Below the pieces are notes generated by a model that saw only the letters and a program-made list of their open reading frames with translations, was not told the origin of the DNA and searched no databases. Position numbers and translations under genes: made by a program. Shown here piece by piece: positions 25,901 to 32,489 of a stretch of 36,699 bases of DNA (position 1 is the first letter of the stretch; every line of letters starts with the position of its first letter). Source of the DNA: Xanthobacteraceae bacterium (GTDB lineage: Bacteria; Pseudomonadota; Alphaproteobacteria; Rhizobiales; Xanthobacteraceae); contig JASHPW010000006.1 of assembly GCA_030037895.1 (NCBI GenBank), forward strand, positions 1 through 36,699. Direction: 5' to 3'.

Positions 25901-25991
25901 GATGGAAGATGCGCCGCTGCCGGCGCTGTCGCTCTCGGTGCCGCTCGAGGTCGAGGCGCACGCGGCCGATAATTGGGACGCGGCGCATTGA
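22959..25991 (+). CDS. polA: DNA polymerase I with degenerate proofreading site
   Basis: A 1010-residue protein. Residues about 18-315 are the 5'-3' nuclease (FLVDGSGYVFRAYHA, QDGYEADDLIATY, GDSTDNVPGVPGIG). Residues 323-366 are a low-complexity linker encoded by a palindromic repeat. Residues about 390-600 are the 3'-5' exonuclease fold, and about 610-1010 the polymerase, with motif A SADYSQIELRL, motif B RRRAKAINFGIVYG and motif C QVHDELVFE all intact. In the exonuclease, Asp422 and Asp503 are kept, but the Exo I motif reads DTA (Ala424) where DTE is expected, and Exo III reads YAAEK (Lys579) where YAAED is expected; GQNLKYD of E. coli is GHDLKFD. Proofreading is therefore probably lost. 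ATG at 22959 begins the usual N-terminus; the open frame upstream runs through the intergenic hairpin. Confidence 0.93.
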   Translation: MPAAKKSEPAAKPVKKGDHVFLVDGSGYVFRAYHALPPINRKSDGLQLNAVFGFCNMLWKLLRDMKPEDKPTHLAVVFDKSEKTFRTEIYPAYKAQRPDPPDDLRPQFRFIREAVRAFDLPCLEQDGYEADDLIATYVREACAAGATATIVSSDKDLMQLVSDRVVMFDTMKDKKIGRAEVMEKFGVPPDKVIEVQALIGDSTDNVPGVPGIGVKTAAQLIGEYGDLDTLLARASEIKQDKRRQALIENADKARLSKQLVTLDDHVKLDVPIGELAVHEPDHKRLIAFLKAMEFNALTRRVAEFSSMDAAEIEPDARLAASGLSSAPPAGEDGEAGRTAPGEGRETARQFPLARPAATAGLSRKGSTEERASLLTPQALAAARLEAARTEKFDRGTYETVRSIEQLNAWIERAREAGLVAVDTAAANLDPMQAELCGFSLAVAPNDACYVPLAHRQGGDGENAGLFRGDLAPGQIAEAAALAVLRPLFADMGVIKIGHDLKFDWQMFALRGVEIAPYDDTMLMSYALDAGRSDHGLEPLAKRIFDHAVIDLGELTKAGKSKIAFDGVAIDKATEYAAEKADIALRLWRVLKPRLAAERVLTVYETLERPLLAVLAHMERRGIAIDRQVLSRLSGEFAQEAAGLEVEINELAGEPVNPGSPKQLGDLLFGKLGLPGGTKTRTGQWATGARALEELAEQGHTLPQKILDWRQVSKLKSTYTDALPGFVNPTTHRVHTSYALASTTTGRLSSSDPNLQNIPIRTEDGRKIRRAFIAAPGTKLVSADYSQIELRLLAEIAGIAPLQKAFREGLDIHAMTASEMFGVPVKSMPAEIRRRAKAINFGIVYGISAFGLANQLGIAREEAAAYIKKYFERFPGIRDYIEETKAFAKKYGYVTTLFGRKCHYPDLTAANASIRAFNERAAINARLQGSAADIIRRAMIRMEPALAKKKLSAQMLLQVHDELVFEVPDAEVDRSLPVIKAVMEDAPLPALSLSVPLEVEAHAADNWDAAH
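23926..24056. repeat. Palindromic repeat element inserted in frame in polA
   Basis: The stretch tttcctccgccccgccggcg and ggggagga (from 23926) is answered by ggtctctcccgcaaagggag (24036-24055), with ggtgagggg (23979-23987) and ccccctcgct (24008-24017) as an inner pair. The layout and wording match dispersed intergenic palindromes of Hyphomicrobiales. Here it lies inside the reading frame and encodes polA residues of about 323-366 (GLSSAPPAGEDGEAG..., rich in Gly, Ala, Arg, Glu), between nuclease and exonuclease domains. Confidence 0.65.
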
Positions 25992-25999
25992 CGCTCGCC

Positions 26000-26022
26000 G
26001 CCGCCGGGCCTGACCCGGCGGC
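26000..26022 (+). terminator. Probable polA terminator hairpin
   Basis: gccgccggg (26000-26008) pairs perfectly with cccggcggc (26014-26022) across the loop cctga, 9 bases after the polA stop. A second, gccgga-tcagg-tccggc type hairpin follows at about 26056-26072. No long T-run is present. The rest of 25992-26302 shows no gene and becomes AT-rich after 26185. Confidence 0.55.
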
Positions 26023-26192
26023 GCATATGTCCCCGTCGCTTCCTTCCGCAGGATTGCCGGATCAGGTCCGGCAACGAGAAGGAGTTCTCGCCGATACCGT
26101 GATGGCCTTGAGGCGCGGTCCCCCGCCGTGATCCGACGTGTTCGACGTCCATTTGCGCGAAACGCCATAAGGCCGAAGGGTAGCAATTTACC

Positions 26193-26209
26193 TACTATTT
26201 CACGTAGTA
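26193..26209. promoter_or_regulatory. Candidate LysR-type operator upstream of the LysR gene
   Basis: TACTA-N7-TAGTA is a dyad fitting the T-N11-A form of LysR binding sites, in the AT-rich stretch 130 bases before the regulator gene. Autoregulation through this site is an inference. Confidence 0.35.
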
Positions 26210-26302
26210 TTTAGTGACATCTACAACTTTTTAATGTACTGGCGAAGCGTGCCGCAGTATGCTCAACCGATTCGCGTATGGTATTGAGATGTAAGGAGAT
26301 TC

Positions 26303-26335
26303 ATGCTCGACCATCGGCCTCGGCGGTGGTGGTGA
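26303..26335 (+). CDS. Ten-codon leader ORF ending in two Trp codons, before lysR gene
   Basis: ATG at 26303 is preceded by taaggagattc, the best ribosome-binding site in this part of the window, and reads MLDHRPRRWW before TGA at 26333-26335. The LysR ATG follows after one base (26337), while that ATG has no comparable site of its own. Translation of the regulator could therefore depend on ribosomes that finish this leader and restart. The tandem Trp codons at the end recall amino-acid-sensing leader peptides. Such a short ORF can arise by chance; expression is not shown. Confidence 0.45.
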   Translation: MLDHRPRRWW

Positions 26336-26336
26336 C

Positions 26337-27218
26337 ATGCACCGGCGCTATCAGCACATCAACATTCCGACCGAAATCGTGAGGACGCTGGTCGTCATTG
26401 CGGAAATGGGCAGTTTTTCCAGGGCCGGCGAAAAATTGGGCCTCAGTCAACCCGCGATCAGCGCGCAGATGAAGCGGCTGCAAGTCATGGTGGGCGGCAC
26501 GATCTTCGAGCGGGCAACGGACGGCGTCTCGTTGACGCCGAAGGGCAAGCTCGTTCTGGCGTCCGCGCGAAAGCTGCTCGACGCCAACGATCAAATCCTA
26601 TCCATCGGCGGTGCGGTCAACGATTCGCAACCGATTCGCTTGGGGCTCTCCTCCCTTTTCGCCGAGCAATTCTTGAGCGCCTGGACGGCAGTCAAACATG
26701 ACGCCGGGCAAGTGTACATGTATTCCGATCATTCGCGCGAATTGGCGAAAGCCTGGACCGAAGGATATCTCGACGTCACGTGCGTCGCGAATCCGCCGGC
26801 GGAAATCGGCGCTCCGGTCTTTGAATGGAATGAGGATATCGTCTGGGTGCGCAATCGCGATTTCGTCCTGCGTTACGCCAGCCCCGTTCCCCTGGTCTGC
26901 GGACCGGAGAGTTCGCCCGATCAGCCGATGATCGCCGCCCTGGAGAAGGCCGGGCTGGCCTATCGCGTGGCCTTCGCCGGCGCGGATTACCATGTGCGCC
27001 TGGCGGCGGCGGCCGGCGGAATCGGGCTGATGGCATTGCCGGCGCGGCACGTGGCCAAGCCGCTCGTGGTGGCCCGCGAATACTATCTGCCGGCGTTGCC
27101 GCCGCTTCGCGCCGGCATCTTCGTGCGTCCCGTCGTGGAACCGACAAGGGTTGCGCCGATCATCGCAACGCTGAAAATGTTATCGCCGCCAAGCCGGGAA
27201 GACGAACTCATCGCCTGA
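26337..27218 (+). CDS. LysR family transcriptional regulator
   Basis: A 293-residue regulator. The N-terminal winged helix (about 12-70) includes TLVVIAEMGSFSRAGEKLGL and SQPAISAQMKRLQ, with GTIFERATDGVSLTPKG as the wing. The remaining part is a LysR substrate-binding domain, with GLSSLFAEQFLSAW and AAAAGGIGLMALPARHV as typical strands. The effector is unknown. The start at 26337 fits the family well (HTH begins near residue 12). It lies after polA on the same strand but separated by hairpins, and before a TadE/TadG-like pair; whether it controls these is not evident. Confidence 0.88.
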   Translation: MHRRYQHINIPTEIVRTLVVIAEMGSFSRAGEKLGLSQPAISAQMKRLQVMVGGTIFERATDGVSLTPKGKLVLASARKLLDANDQILSIGGAVNDSQPIRLGLSSLFAEQFLSAWTAVKHDAGQVYMYSDHSRELAKAWTEGYLDVTCVANPPAEIGAPVFEWNEDIVWVRNRDFVLRYASPVPLVCGPESSPDQPMIAALEKAGLAYRVAFAGADYHVRLAAAAGGIGLMALPARHVAKPLVVAREYYLPALPPLRAGIFVRPVVEPTRVAPIIATLKMLSPPSREDELIA

Positions 27219-27273
27219 CCGCGCGCGAATTGTTCACGCCACGGATCGCGGAGAATTCGTTACTGGCAATAAC

Positions 27274-27295
27274 GGGGTATCATTTTTGATAGCCC
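27274..27295. promoter_or_regulatory. Dyad downstream of the LysR gene, operator or terminator
   Basis: ggggtatca (27274-27282) and tgatagccc (27287-27295) pair with one mismatch around tttt. It stands 55 bases after the regulator stop and about 95 bases before the tadE-like start, so it may terminate the first or regulate the second. The tatca unit occurs again at 27296-27300. Confidence 0.4.
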
Positions 27296-27390
27296 TATCA
27301 TTGCTGCAAAGCCAAACAATTCGTCGCGCGATCAAAATCGCGGAAGATTTTGTTCATTGTGTGTAAAAATGCCAAGGTCAGATTTGGCGT

Positions 27391-27831
27391 ATGTGGTGCT
27401 GCGCCGACATCGCGCCGAGACGCCTTCTGCAAGATCGCGCGGCCGCATCGGCGGTCGAATTTGCGCTGGTCTTTCCGCTTTTCGTCATCTTGCTGTTCGG
27501 CATTATCGTCTACGGCACGTATCTGGCCACGATCCATGGCGTTCAGCAGCTTGCCGCTGAAGCCGCGCGCAGCTCGATCGCCGGTCTCACCGACGGCGAG
27601 CGGGCGAGCCTGGCGCAGAACTATGTGACGGCGAACGTTTCCTACTATCCGTTTATTTCGCCCGACCGTCTTTCGGTCAGCGCCGCGCCGTCGCCCGGCG
27701 ACGACACGGTGTTTGTCGTGACGGTCAGCTATGACGATTCCGCTTCGTTCATCTTCTCGTTGCCGAGCATCATACCGATGCCGGCGTCCGATATTGTCCG
27801 CAGCGCGGTCATCCCGCGCGGCGGCTACTAG
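27391..27831 (+). CDS. TadE-like pilus assembly (pseudopilin-type) protein
   Basis: A 146-residue protein with a short cytoplasmic lead, then the TadE motif DRAAASAVEFALVFPLFVILL, where a Glu five residues into the hydrophobic stretch matches the prepilin-like processing region. One transmembrane helix covers about 22-45; the rest is extracytoplasmic. TadE proteins are minor components of Flp/Tad pili. The ATG at 27391 is the first in frame after a stop at 27364; no clear ribosome site precedes it. The downstream gene starts 13 bases after the stop and is TadG-like, so the pair forms a unit, but no TadA, TadB, TadC, CpaB or Flp gene lies in the window. Confidence 0.82.
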   Translation: MWCCADIAPRRLLQDRAAASAVEFALVFPLFVILLFGIIVYGTYLATIHGVQQLAAEAARSSIAGLTDGERASLAQNYVTANVSYYPFISPDRLSVSAAPSPGDDTVFVVTVSYDDSASFIFSLPSIIPMPASDIVRSAVIPRGGY

Positions 27832-27844
27832 TTCGGCGCATCCG

Positions 27845-29509
27845 ATGCCGAACAAGATGAGGGCATTCGTCGCCGACCGAGGCGGCAATATCGCGATCAT
27901 GTCGGCCTTGATCGTGACGTTGATCGTGGGGGCGGCCGCGTTCGGCGTCGATCTCGGCAATGTGCTTGCCGACCGGCGCAAGGCGCAAAGCACCACCGAC
28001 ATCGCGGCGCTGGTCGCCGCCGCCGATATTCCCGACGCCGCGGACGCGGTTGCCGCCGCCGTCGCCGACAACAATTTCAACGCCACCGCGCCGGCCGATA
28101 TCGTGCCGGGAGTCTATGTCGCCGATCCGTCGTTGCCGCCGGCGCAGCGATTCACGCCGTCGTCGGTCGCGACGGCCAACGCGGTGCAAGTGACGCTGCA
28201 GACGACGACCCCGCTGTTCTTCGGCCGCGTCCTGATCGGTCGCGACAGCTTCGATATTCAGACGGTCGCCACCGCCGCGGCGACGGCATTCGCGTCCTTC
28301 GCCATCGGGTCGCAGCTCGCGTCGGTGAACGGCGGCTTGCTCAATCAGATCCTGGGGCAAATGCTCGGCACCTCATTGTCGCTGTCGGCCATGGACTACC
28401 AATCGCTGATCGGCGCCGACGTGGATTTGTTCGGCTTCATGAACGCCCTGGCCGCGCAGTTGAACGTCAACGGCGTGAGCTACACGTCGCTGCTGAGCGG
28501 AAGCGCGAATATCGGCACCGTCATCAACGCCATGCTCGACAGCGAGCAGGCGGAGTCGGGAGCAAGCGCGGCGGTGGCTGCGCTTACGCAAATCGCCGCC
28601 GCCGTCAACGGCGCAACGACGACGATTCCGTTGGGCTCCCTGGTCAACCCCGGCCCCTACGGCACGATGATGATCGGCCAAACGCCGAGCAGCACCGTCT
28701 CCGTTTCGACTTTCAATCTCTTGACCGCCGCGGCCGGCCTCGCCAATGGCGACAACCAGGTGGCCGCCTCCCTGAGCGCCGGCCTGCCGGGGATCGTGTC
28801 GGCGTCGATGCTGCTGGCGATCGGCCAGCCGCCGGTCGGCACGAGCTGGGTGACCGTCGGACCCGTCGGCGCCAGCGTCTATACGGCGCAAACACGGCTG
28901 CTGTTGACGGCGCAATTGCAGGGAACCGACGGCATCTCGTCCGTCACCGTGCCGATCTACGTCAACGTCGCTTCCGGCTCGGCGACGTTGAATGCGGTGC
29001 AGTGCGGCTATCCGGACATCAGCACCTCCTCGGTCACGCTCGGCGTAACGCCGGGCGTCGTCGATAGCTGGATCGGCAATGTCAGCGCGGCGGATTTCAA
29101 CAATCTGACGCAGGCGCCGCAGCCGGGACCCGCCACCCTGGTTTCGGCTCCCGGGCTTTCGGTCACCGGCTTGGCCCACGTGGCGATGGACAATACGTCG
29201 CCCACGCCGGTCAGCTTCAGCTACGGCGAGATCGAGGCGCAGACCGCCCAAACGGTGAGCACGACGGACTACACCTCATCGTTGGTCTCGCAGTTGCTGG
29301 GAAGCCTGACCCTCGATGTATCGGTGGCCGGCCTCGGCATCGGCCTGCCGTCCACGGTGACGCAAACGGTCGGCGACATTCTCGCTGCGGAAACGACGCC
29401 GCTCGATCAGTTGCTCGCGAGCATTCTGGCGACGGTCGGGGTGGGCATCGGTCAGGCCGACGTTTGGGTCACCGGCGTGCGCTGCGACGGCGCCGTTCTA
29501 GTGAACTGA
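27845..29509 (+). CDS. TadG-like pilus assembly protein
   Basis: A 554-residue protein. The N-terminus carries the TadG/TadE-type helix DRGGNIAIMSALIVTLIVGA followed by AAFGVDLGNVLADRRKAQS and TTDIAALVAA, typical of TadG proteins in which a membrane anchor leads to a large secreted domain. The rest is rich in Ser, Thr, Val and Ala, with few charged residues and only two cysteines (CGYPD near residue 387 and VRCDG near the C-terminus), in keeping with an extracellular beta-rich fold. I see no von Willebrand type A metal motif (DxSxS). ATG 27845 or the nearby Met5 are the likely starts. It is cotranscribed with the tadE-like gene. Confidence 0.78.
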   Translation: MPNKMRAFVADRGGNIAIMSALIVTLIVGAAAFGVDLGNVLADRRKAQSTTDIAALVAAADIPDAADAVAAAVADNNFNATAPADIVPGVYVADPSLPPAQRFTPSSVATANAVQVTLQTTTPLFFGRVLIGRDSFDIQTVATAAATAFASFAIGSQLASVNGGLLNQILGQMLGTSLSLSAMDYQSLIGADVDLFGFMNALAAQLNVNGVSYTSLLSGSANIGTVINAMLDSEQAESGASAAVAALTQIAAAVNGATTTIPLGSLVNPGPYGTMMIGQTPSSTVSVSTFNLLTAAAGLANGDNQVAASLSAGLPGIVSASMLLAIGQPPVGTSWVTVGPVGASVYTAQTRLLLTAQLQGTDGISSVTVPIYVNVASGSATLNAVQCGYPDISTSSVTLGVTPGVVDSWIGNVSAADFNNLTQAPQPGPATLVSAPGLSVTGLAHVAMDNTSPTPVSFSYGEIEAQTAQTVSTTDYTSSLVSQLLGSLTLDVSVAGLGIGLPSTVTQTVGDILAAETTPLDQLLASILATVGVGIGQADVWVTGVRCDGAVLVN

Positions 29510-29701
29510 AGGCGTGGCGGCGTTCGCGCCGGGACGACATCGTTGTGTCTGTTAATCCCGGCGTTTCCGCAGAGACTCACGGGCGGAATCGATCATTCAC
29601 TATTTGTTTGCCATAACTGAAAATGCGCCGTTTACCAAAACCCGATAGCTTGCCGCCACGATCTTGAACTCTTTCCGCCATCGTCGGAACGCACGGCGGG
29701 G

Positions 29702-29726
29702 GGAACGTTCCGGGCTGTGGCACGTT
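29702..29726 (+). promoter_or_regulatory. Putative EcfG-type general stress promoter
   Basis: GGAAC (29702-29706), a 16-base spacer and CGTT (29723-29726) match the consensus of promoters used by the alphaproteobacterial stress sigma factor EcfG. A start site near 29732 would leave about 47 bases before the GTG of the DUF2865-like gene. A second GGAAC at 29686 has CGTT after 15 bases, so two overlapping versions exist. The other 240 bases of the 29510-29778 gap show no gene. Confidence 0.6.
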
Positions 29727-29778
29727 GATCGAGCCGAGTTGCGTGCTCCTCGCGGGAGCTTGGCTGTGAGGTTTTGCC

Positions 29779-30552
29779 GTGGTGCGTCGGCGCTGCAGCA
29801 AACGGTGGAATTGGCGCGCGGGCGTCCTCTTCGGCGTATTTGCGGCCGCCGGCGCGCTCGCGATTGCTGAGCCGGCGCGCGCCGGCATTCTGGATTTCCT
29901 GTTCGGCGGCTTCCATGAGAAGCCGCCGCGGCCGCCGGCCAACGTCAATTCCTATGCCGAACCGGCGGCAACGCCGAGGCAGCTCGAGACCGTGCGGCAA
30001 GGCAGCGGCAGCACCGGACGCTATGTCGCTTTTTGCGTGCGGCTTTGCGACGGGCTGCACTTTCCCATCGATCACGTGACCGCCGCGACGCCGATCGAAA
30101 CCTGCCGCGCGATGTGCCCGGCGAGCAAGACCAAAGTTTTCTTCGGCAGCGAAATCGACCGCGCCGTCGCCCGCGACGGCGCCCGTTACGCCGATCTCGA
30201 CACCGCGTTCGTGTACCGCCAGCATCTGGTGCCGAATTGCACCTGCAACGGCAAGGACGTGTTCGGGCTTGCTCCGTACGATCAGACCCACGATCCGACG
30301 TTGCGGCCCGGCGACATCGTCGCCACCAAGAATGGCCTCATGGCCTATACCGGCAAGGGCGGCGGGGAGAATGCGGCGTTCACGCCCGTCGATGCGTCCA
30401 CGCTGTCCGCCGCGACCACCGTCCGCTCGCCGCACGTGCGGCTCACCCGGCGCAATGCGGAGCCGCCTTCGGATGCGGACGAGGAGCCGGCGACGGTCGT
30501 TGAGCCGCAGGACAATGAGCGCGCGGACCTGCGCGGTCAGGTCGACAGGTAG
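29779..30552 (+). CDS. DUF2865-like exported protein of unknown function
   Basis: A 257-residue protein. Residues 14-36 form a signal peptide (RAGVLFGVFAAAGALAIA, cleavage after PARA). The mature part has the pattern CVRLCDGLHFPI, CRAMCPASKTKVFF, YADLDTAFVYRQ and NCTCNGKD, with six closely placed cysteines, which I recognise from DUF2865 proteins of Bradyrhizobium and relatives; no function is known for them. The cysteines suggest periplasmic disulfides. The GTG at 29779 is used because no ATG fits. The 3' end overlaps the convergent oxidoreductase gene by 16 bases. The EcfG-like promoter upstream suggests induction by general stress. Confidence 0.75.
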   Translation: MVRRRCSKRWNWRAGVLFGVFAAAGALAIAEPARAGILDFLFGGFHEKPPRPPANVNSYAEPAATPRQLETVRQGSGSTGRYVAFCVRLCDGLHFPIDHVTAATPIETCRAMCPASKTKVFFGSEIDRAVARDGARYADLDTAFVYRQHLVPNCTCNGKDVFGLAPYDQTHDPTLRPGDIVATKNGLMAYTGKGGGENAAFTPVDASTLSAATTVRSPHVRLTRRNAEPPSDADEEPATVVEPQDNERADLRGQVDR

Positions 30553-31631
30553 CCGACGACCTCCTCCGCCAGCGAGAGCGATGCCGTAAGCCCCGGCGAT
30601 TCGATGCCGAACAGGCTGACGAGCCGCGTCAGGCCGTGCGCGGGCTCGGCGGCGATCATGAAATCGGCGGCCGGCTCGCCGGGTCCGCTCAGCTTGGGCC
30701 TGATGCCGCAATAATCGGGCACGAGCGCGCCCTCCGGCAGGCGCGGCCAATAGCTGCGGATGCGGTCGTAGAAGGCGTCGGCGCGGCCGGGATCGACCGT
30801 GTAGCTTTCGTGATCGATCCACTCGACGTCCGGACCGAAGCGCATGCGGCCGGCGAGGTCGATGGTGACGTGCACGCCGAGGCCGCCGTCGACCGGGGTC
30901 GGGTAGATGAGGCGCGAGAACACCGGCCGCCCGGCAAAGCCGAAATAATTGCCCTTGGCGAGCTTCAGCGGCGGCACCTTGTCGGCCGGGTAGCCCTCGA
31001 TGCGGCGCGCCAGCGCCTGGGCGCCGAGGCCCGCCGCAGTAACCACCGCGTCGAAGCCGATCACGCCGGCGTCGCGGCCGCCGACTTGCACCTGCCATTG
31101 AGCCTTTGCGAACGACACCCGCTCGACCGGCGTCGCGAATGCGATCATGCCGCCGCGATCCTCGATCTCGCCCCGGAGCGCCAGCATGTAGCCATGGCTG
31201 TCGATGATGCCGGATTCCGGCGACAGCAATGCCCCGATGCAAGACAGCTCCGGCTCGAGCGCGCGCGCCGCGTTGCCGCCGATCAGTTCCAGCCCTTCGA
31301 CGCCGTTCTTGCGGCCCTGCGCGAGGATCGTCCCGACCTTGGCAAGCTCGGAGTCGTCCGTCGCCACGACGAGCTTGCCGCATTTCCGGTGTGCGACGCC
31401 GTGCGCGGCGCAGAATTCGTAGAGCAGGCGGCGGCCGCGCGTGCAATGGCGCGCGCGCAGCGAGCCGGTCGGATAATAGAGGCCGCCATGGATCACCTCG
31501 CTGTTGCGCGAGGAGATGCCGTTGCCGATGCCACCGGTCGCCTCGGCGACGGTCACGTCATGGCCGGCGAGGGCGGCCGCGCGCGCAACGGCAAGCCCGA
31601 CGACGCCGGCGCCGACTACGAGAATCTGCAT
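30537..31631 (-). CDS. FAD-dependent oxidoreductase, L-2-hydroxyglutarate oxidase (LhgO)-like
   Basis: A 364-residue DAO-family flavoprotein. It starts with the dinucleotide motif ILVVGAGVVGLAVARAAA and has the hallmark SSRNSEVIHGGLYYP of LhgO/YgaF-like enzymes; GIIDSHGYMLALRGE and AAGLGAQALARR follow the family pattern. These enzymes oxidise L-2-hydroxyglutarate to 2-oxoglutarate and pass electrons to the quinone pool, acting as metabolite repair. The substrate is inferred from family resemblance, and related hydroxy-acid or amino-acid oxidases are possible. The start at 31631 sits 26 bases from a compound palindromic repeat that lies in its promoter region. Confidence 0.85.
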   Translation of the reverse strand: MQILVVGAGVVGLAVARAAALAGHDVTVAEATGGIGNGISSRNSEVIHGGLYYPTGSLRARHCTRGRRLLYEFCAAHGVAHRKCGKLVVATDDSELAKVGTILAQGRKNGVEGLELIGGNAARALEPELSCIGALLSPESGIIDSHGYMLALRGEIEDRGGMIAFATPVERVSFAKAQWQVQVGGRDAGVIGFDAVVTAAGLGAQALARRIEGYPADKVPPLKLAKGNYFGFAGRPVFSRLIYPTPVDGGLGVHVTIDLAGRMRFGPDVEWIDHESYTVDPGRADAFYDRIRSYWPRLPEGALVPDYCGIRPKLSGPGEPAADFMIAAEPAHGLTRLVSLFGIESPGLTASLSLAEEVVGYLST

Positions 31632-31656
31632 GGTTCCCGCCCTTGTCGCGTTTGTT

Positions 31657-31732
31657 CTAATGGTCCGATTCTAACATTCGCATCCGGGTTCGGCAGGCTC
31701 TTATGTGAATGTTAGAATCAAAGGACCACTAG
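31657..31732. repeat. Palindromic element, first unit of a tandem pair
   Basis: ctaatggtcc and gattctaacattcgcat (31658-31682) are mirrored by atgtgaatgttagaatc and ggaccactag (31703-31732), with a 3-base bulge (aaa). The centre is about 20 bases, ccgggttcggcaggctctt. It resembles dispersed repeats of Bradyrhizobium and lies in the divergent region between the LhgO-like and Rieske genes. Confidence 0.75.
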
Positions 31733-31746
31733 CAAGTATCACTCAT

Positions 31747-31822
31747 AGTGGAGCTTTGGATTTGACATTCGCTTCACGAGTTCGCGGCTAGGCGGATAGC
31801 GAATGTCAAATCCGCTCCACTG
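31747..31822. repeat. Palindromic element, second unit of a tandem pair
   Basis: agtggagc and ggatttgacattcgc (31747-31772) are mirrored by gcgaatgtcaaatcc and gctccact (31799-31822), again with a 3-base bulge (ttt) at the same place. The arm gatttgacattcgc is similar to gattctaacattcgc of the first unit, so the two units are diverged copies of one family. It ends 16 bases before the Rieske gene ribosome site. Confidence 0.75.
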
Positions 31823-31851
31823 GACTATGATGGCCGACGGGAGGATTGGTC

Positions 31852-32196
31852 ATGGCGGATACAGACAGCCTCGTCCGGGTCTGTTCCCGGTCCGATGTGG
31901 CGCCGGGTTCGGTGAAGGCGTTCGCGGTCGGCGACAAGACGCTGGCGGTGTATAACATCGACGGCACCTTCTATGTCACCGACGATGAATGCACCCATGC
32001 GGCGGCGAGCCTGGCCGACGGCATGCTCGAAGGCGACGTGATCGAATGCTGCATGCACATGGGTGCGTTCCATGTCCCGACCGGCAAGGTGGTGCAGCCG
32101 CCTTGCGAGGTCCCTCTGCGCACCTATCAGGTCGTTCCCCGCGATGACGACGTCGTCGTCGACCTCGCGCACAACGCCGCCGGCGAGCCGGCCTGA
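31852..32196 (+). CDS. Rieske-type [2Fe-2S] ferredoxin
   Basis: A 114-residue soluble protein made of one Rieske domain. The cluster ligands are Cys47 and His49 (ECTHAAASL) and Cys66 and His69 (ECCMHMGAFHV); the spacing Cys-x-His-x16-Cys-x2-His is canonical. In the second box CCMHMG stands in place of the common CPLHGG. Proteins like this act as ferredoxins for aromatic-ring dioxygenases or as nitrite-reductase small subunits; no oxygenase lies nearby, so the partner is unknown. gggagg precedes the ATG at 31852 by 7 bases; TTG at 31846 is less likely. Confidence 0.88.
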   Translation: MADTDSLVRVCSRSDVAPGSVKAFAVGDKTLAVYNIDGTFYVTDDECTHAAASLADGMLEGDVIECCMHMGAFHVPTGKVVQPPCEVPLRTYQVVPRDDDVVVDLAHNAAGEPA

Positions 32197-32219
32197 CGGG
32201 GCCGCCGCGGCGGCTGGAT

Positions 32220-32444
32220 TCAGCGCTTGCGGATGCGGAACGTCGTGACCCTTTGTTCGGTGCGCGTCTCTTCCAGCGCGTCGCCGGTCTCGCGCAGCAG
32301 ATTGGGAATGTCGATTCCGGCGAGCGGATCGGTGCATGCGACGACCAGGATATCGCCCGGCGCGCTGCCGGCGAGCGCCTTGCGCGTGCGCAACGCCGGA
32401 AGCGGGCATTTGAGGCCGCGCAGGTCGAGGGTCTTTTCCGCCAT
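32220..32444 (-). CDS. TusA/YedF-like sulfur carrier protein
   Basis: A 74-residue protein with the SirA/TusA signature LDLRGLKCPLPALRTRKAL, in which the Cys of CPLP (residue 13) carries persulfide sulfur. ACTDPLAGIDIPNLLRETG is the second conserved part. TusA proteins pass sulfur to tRNA thiolation or molybdenum cofactor enzymes, which fits the adjacent mob genes. It converges with the Rieske gene (23 bases apart) and is divergent from mobB, with 45 bases between starts that must hold both promoters. Confidence 0.87.
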   Translation of the reverse strand: MAEKTLDLRGLKCPLPALRTRKALAGSAPGDILVVACTDPLAGIDIPNLLRETGDALEETRTEQRVTTFRIRKR

Positions 32445-32489
32445 GGGTGAGAGTCGCCGAAGCCGCAAATCGTCCTTATCATAGCGGCG

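Noticed and set aside
22947-26186. A very long open frame on the minus strand opposite polA
   Set aside because: It is the antisense shadow of a GC-rich gene; its translation is low-complexity and rich in Arg, His, Asp and Gly, with no recognisable motif, while polA is unmistakable.
29686-29709. A second EcfG-like motif GGAAC-N15-CGTT
   Set aside because: Spacing of 15 is outside the usual 16-17; kept only as a remark beside the better match at 29702.
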